Source: Humibacter sp049446075 (GTDB taxonomy: Bacteria; Actinomycetota; Actinomycetes; Actinomycetales; Microbacteriaceae). Taken from it: DNA of 64,000 nucleotides. The stretch is from positions 1,240,001-1,304,000 of the forward strand of contig NZ_JBMSEB010000001.1 of assembly GCF_049446075.1 (NCBI RefSeq). The letters are read 5' to 3'. This document shows, piece by piece, positions 61,478-64,000 of this stretch (the first letter of the stretch is position 1; each line of letters starts with the position of its first letter). Made by a program: the position numbers and the translations under genes. The notes beneath the pieces are model-generated. The model made no database searches. It was not told the DNA's origin and saw nothing but the letters and a program-made list of their open reading frames with translations.

Positions 61478-62498
61478 GGTCGGCCTCCTCGATGAGCTGG
61501 TCGACCTCCGCGGTCGAGGGCATGGCGGTCGAGCACTCGCGGCGGCTGGCCACGATCGCACCCGCGACGTTCGCGAATCGGATGACCCGGCGCAGGTCCC
61601 AGCCCTGCAGCAGCCCGTAGCAGAGCGCTCCTCCGAAGCCGTCCCCTGCGCCGAGACCGTTGACGACCTGCACGGCGAACGGCGGAACCTCGACCGTCTC
61701 GTCCTTCGTCTTGGCGAGCACGCCGCGTGGTCCCTGCTTCACGACCGCGAGTTCCACGCCGCGCTCGAGCAGGGCATCCGCCGCACGGTGCGGGTCGGTC
61801 TCCCCCACGGCCACGGCGCACTCCTCGCGATTGCCCACGGCAACGGTCACGTGGTCGAGCGCGCGCTCCACCTCGACGGTCGCCGCCTCGGGCGACGGCC
61901 AGAACATCGGCCGGTAGTCGAGGTCGAGCACCGTGAGCGGACGGCGACCACGGGCATCCCAGGCAACGTGGTGGGCGGTTCGGCTCGGCTCCCTGGAAAG
62001 CCCCGTCACCGTCGCCCAGAAGATGCGAGAGCCGCTGATGCGATCGAGATCGAGGTCTTTCGCCGTGATCGTGAGGTCTGGCGCGATGGGTTCCCGGTAG
62101 AAGTAGAGGGGAAAGTCGTCAGGCGGAAAGATCTCGCAGAAGGTGACGGGCGTGTTCAGGCCGGGCACCGTCTTGACGAACCTGTCGTCGACGCCGAGAC
62201 GGCGCAGTTCGAGGTGCGCGTAGCGGCCGAACGGGTCTTCTCCCGTGCCGGTGATCACGGCGCTGCGCAGGCCATGCCTGGCGGCCGCGATGGCGACGTT
62301 GGTCGCGCTGCCGCCGAGGTACTTGCCGAACGTCTGCACCTCTTCGAGGCCCACGCCGTCTTGCAGCGGGTAGATGTCGACACCTATGCGGCCCATCGTG
62401 ATGAGGTCGAACGGCCCGCTTGCGGATGCCTGCACCGGCTCCTCGGCGGCGGCTTGCCCAGGCTGCTGCGGCTGGTGCGCCATGCCCGTTTCCGTCAT
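61464..62498 (-). CDS. iolC: 5-dehydro-2-deoxygluconokinase
   Basis: A 344-aa PfkB-family kinase phosphorylating 5-dehydro-2-deoxygluconate. FDLITMGRIGVDIYPLQDGV opens the domain after a 28-residue variable leader. GKYLGGSATNVAIAAARHG (about residues 57-75) is PfkB signature 1. VVNGLGAGDGFGGALCYGLL (about residues 285-304) is signature 2, with the catalytic Asp in GAGDGF. RPMFWP and NREECAVAVG are usual for IolC. It is the first gene of the iol operon, with an operator 10-mer about 96 bases upstream. ATG at 62498 is used; the in-frame ATG at 62483 is an alternative. Confidence 0.92.
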   Translation of the reverse strand: MTETGMAHQPQQPGQAAAEEPVQASASGPFDLITMGRIGVDIYPLQDGVGLEEVQTFGKYLGGSATNVAIAAARHGLRSAVITGTGEDPFGRYAHLELRRLGVDDRFVKTVPGLNTPVTFCEIFPPDDFPLYFYREPIAPDLTITAKDLDLDRISGSRIFWATVTGLSREPSRTAHHVAWDARGRRPLTVLDLDYRPMFWPSPEAATVEVERALDHVTVAVGNREECAVAVGETDPHRAADALLERGVELAVVKQGPRGVLAKTKDETVEVPPFAVQVVNGLGAGDGFGGALCYGLLQGWDLRRVIRFANVAGAIVASRRECSTAMPSTAEVDQLIEEADRVSA

Positions 62499-62593
62499 GC
62501 CTCGGCCACTCCCTCGTCGACTCGGTGTACGCGGCGCGAGGCGTGGAACGGCCTCCTGCTGCTGCGTGCGATGACCGCCACGCTACCACACTT

Positions 62594-62603
62594 TGTTCTG
62601 TCA
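62594..62603. promoter_or_regulatory. iol operon operator / promoter element
   Basis: TGTTCTGTCA is identical to 49361-49370. On the minus strand the surroundings read TTTGACAGAACAAAG, with TTGACA as a possible -35-like element and TAGCGT 13 bases further. Binding of the cluster regulator here would block the iolC promoter. Confidence 0.65.
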
Positions 62604-62679
62604 AACTAACATGCGGCGTCGCGACCGATCGCAACCCTCGCCGACTCCGTCACCCCACCCGATGGGGTTCCGGCGGCCC

Positions 62680-63060
62680 TCACGGAGCGGGAAGCGCGGC
62701 CACGACATCGATCTCCACCAGAATGTTTGCCAGCTGCGACCCAACCGTCGTGCGCACCGGATAGGGCGCGGTGAAGAACTCCTGATACGCCGAGTTGAAC
62801 TCGGCGAAGTCCGCCAAGTCCGCAAGGTGCACCGTGGTCTTCACGCAGTCGTCCAGGGTGAGGCCTCGCTCGGCCAGCACGGCACCGACATTGCGCAGCA
62901 CCTGACGGGTCTGCTCGGCAACCCCGTCTGGCACGGTGCCGGTCGCGGGGTCCTGGGGGCCGAAACCTGCCGTGTAGAAGAATCCGTTCGCCACGACGCC
63001 CTGGCTGTACGGCCCGGCCGGTTGCGGCGCACGTGAGGTGTGGACGGCGGACTTCGTCAT
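62680..63060 (-). CDS. RidA/YjgF/TdcF-family protein
   Basis: A 126-aa protein that typically hydrolyses reactive enamine/imine intermediates formed by amino-acid dehydratases and deaminases. PQPAGPYSQGVVANGFFYTA is the N-terminal signature. QTRQVLRNVGAVLAERGLTL and DCVKTTVHLAD follow, and VRTTVGSQLANILVEIDVVA replaces the usual PARxxVxVxxLPxxxxVEI ending, retaining the Arg (about residue 104). It is transcribed after an IclR gene and a deacylase-like gene, a common actinobacterial arrangement for D-amino-acid use. It is separated from the iol operon by a promoter region. Confidence 0.9.
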   Translation of the reverse strand: MTKSAVHTSRAPQPAGPYSQGVVANGFFYTAGFGPQDPATGTVPDGVAEQTRQVLRNVGAVLAERGLTLDDCVKTTVHLADLADFAEFNSAYQEFFTAPYPVRTTVGSQLANILVEIDVVAALPAP

Positions 63061-63144
63061 GGTTGTTTTCCCTTCATCGATGGTCTGTCTGCGGCTGCTC
63101 TGTCGTCGGCAGCCGGTCGTTTTCCGCCGAGTGCCAACCGGCGG

Positions 63145-63876
63145 TCACCCGAGCTCGCGGGAGATGCGCTGGGCCGCCTCCTGCAGCAGCGGCAGCCTTG
63201 TTTCGAGCTGGTCGAGGTCGTGCACGACCCGGAGCGCGGTGAGCGAGAGGGCGCCGACCACCCCGGCGGAACTGGTGATGGGTACCGCGACACAGTTGAC
63301 GACGTCTTCGAACTCGCCGTCGTCGGCCGCCCACCCACGTTGCGCCACCTTCGCGAGTTCGACATCCAGCCTGTCACGTGTGGTGATGGTCCGATCCGTG
63401 TAGCGGCGCCAGTCGACCCCGCGGAGCACGTCGTCACGCCGGGTCTCGGGAAGCACCGCGAGGATCGCCTTGCCGAGCGCGCTGCACTGCGGCCGCACGG
63501 GCGAACCCACGCGGGAGTACAGGCGCACCCGGCCCGCATCCTCGACCTTGTCCACATAGACGATCTCGTCTTCCACGAGAGCCGCCACGTGCACCGTGTT
63601 TCCGACGAACCTGTGCAGCCTCCGCACGGCGGTGTAAGCGGCCTCACGCAGGTCGAGGCTCTCGAGCGACGCCGCACCGAGCACAGCGAGGCGGAAGGCA
63701 GGCGCATACGTGCCGTCCTTCCTCCTGCGAGCGAAACCGACCTCTTCGAGTGTCTGCAGCTCCCGGAACATCGTGCTGCGGTGAAGGCCGAACTCCTCGG
63801 CAAGCTGGGCGACCGACTTCGGCTGGGCGGCGATCGAGTCGAGGATGCCTGCCGCACGCTTCACGCTCTGAGACAT
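63145..63876 (-). CDS. IclR-family transcriptional regulator
   Basis: A 243-aa regulator. A winged helix-turn-helix (SVKRAAGILDSIAAQPKSVA, LHRSTMFRELQTLEEVGFA) occupies residues 4-55. The effector domain shows VHVAALVEDEIVYVDKVED, QCSALGKAILAVLP and VNCVAVPITSSAGVVGALSL. ATG at 63876 is chosen since upstream in-frame sequence covers the end of the previous gene, which stops 4 bases before it. Close packing with the deacylase-like gene and RidA suggests one operon. It probably senses an N-acyl- or D-amino acid. Confidence 0.88.
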   Translation of the reverse strand: MSQSVKRAAGILDSIAAQPKSVAQLAEEFGLHRSTMFRELQTLEEVGFARRRKDGTYAPAFRLAVLGAASLESLDLREAAYTAVRRLHRFVGNTVHVAALVEDEIVYVDKVEDAGRVRLYSRVGSPVRPQCSALGKAILAVLPETRRDDVLRGVDWRRYTDRTITTRDRLDVELAKVAQRGWAADDGEFEDVVNCVAVPITSSAGVVGALSLTALRVVHDLDQLETRLPLLQEAAQRISRELG

Positions 63877-63880
63877 GCCG

Positions 63881-64000
63881 TCACCCCTTGCCCTCGCGAA
63901 CCGGTCCGGCCGCACGTCGCAGCCCGCGGCCGGGGCGGGCATCCACCAGTTCCCCACCGGAGAGCACCTGCGTGCCTCCCACGACCACGTCGTCGATGCC
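63881..64000 (-). CDS. C-terminal end of an amidohydrolase, probable N-acyl-D-amino-acid deacylase (3' part only)
   Basis: Only the last 39 codons are in the window; the gene continues past the right edge. The visible end GIDDVVVGGTQVLSGGELVDARPGRGLRR matches the C-terminal beta-strand and ARPGR-Leu-Arg ending typical of D-aminoacylase/N-acyl-D-aspartate deacylase amidohydrolases. Its stop lies 4 bases before the IclR start, so it is the upstream gene of the deacylase-IclR-RidA unit. The assignment is based on the tail and neighbours only. Confidence 0.55.
   Translation of the reverse strand, partial: GIDDVVVGGTQVLSGGELVDARPGRGLRRAAGPVREGKG

Overview
The window comes from a high-GC actinobacterium, most likely a soil- or plant-associated member of the Microbacteriaceae. 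The grounds are the GC-rich coding bias, frequent GTG/TTG starts, the dense GGATGC/GCATCC hexamer habit, and a housekeeping block (GlpR-like membrane protein, rimJ-type acetyltransferase, galU, formyl-THF cyclo-ligase, FmdB-like protein, mscL) that matches the actinobacterial galU-mscL neighbourhood seen in mycobacteria (Rv0985c-Rv0996). All identifications come from reading the sequence and translations; no database search was run.

Layout. 1-2.7 kb: end of an agmatine-deiminase-type gene overlapping an amidase. 2.8-12.7 kb: a carbohydrate locus with a large secreted (alpha/alpha)6-type glycosidase, a LacI regulator, an ABC sugar importer without its ATPase, and a GH127 beta-L-arabinofuranosidase, tied together by repeated LacI-type operators. 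12.7-17.6 kb: tRNA-Ala(CGC) with an att-like duplicated 3' end, then the conserved housekeeping block. 17.7-23.2 kb: a small conserved protein, a 1245-aa helicase-like ATPase with a degenerate Walker A, a repeat-rich non-coding stretch, a small membrane protein and a truncated DUF222 gene. 23.2-31.0 kb: histidine utilisation (hutI-hutU-hutH, divergent IclR, hutG) and an M24 peptidase. 31.2-33.6 kb: EamA transporter and a GT87-like membrane protein.

33.6-37.0 kb: nitronate monooxygenase and an overlapping aldolase/hydratase operon (hydratase, HpaI-type aldolase, RraA-type aldolase) behind a perfect GntR/FadR-like palindrome. 37.1-46.9 kb: a plant-glycoside locus with GH78 alpha-L-rhamnosidase, GH1 beta-glycosidase, GH2 beta-glucuronidase, a GPH/MFS transporter, a TetR regulator and an unrecognised 531-aa beta-propeller-like protein. 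Three copies of one operator motif lie at its three promoters. 46.9-62.6 kb: a complete myo-inositol catabolic cluster (GntR regulator, sugar-porter transporter, iolC, Cgl0159-type aldolase, iolA, iolB, iolD, iolE, iolG, iolH and additional dehydrogenase/isomerase genes) with identical operator 10-mers at both ends. 62.7-64 kb: RidA, IclR and the 3' end of a probable N-acyl-D-amino-acid deacylase.

Together the window reads as a catabolic region for plant-derived compounds: arabinofuranosides, rhamnosides and glucuronides, inositols and histidine. The best candidate for an undescribed system is the TetR-box regulon at 37-47 kb. Its sugar specificities (rhamnose, a beta-linked hexose, glucuronic acid) match the sugar chain of soyasaponin-type triterpenoid saponins, and it includes a protein of unknown function. 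No integrase, transposase or CRISPR array was seen.
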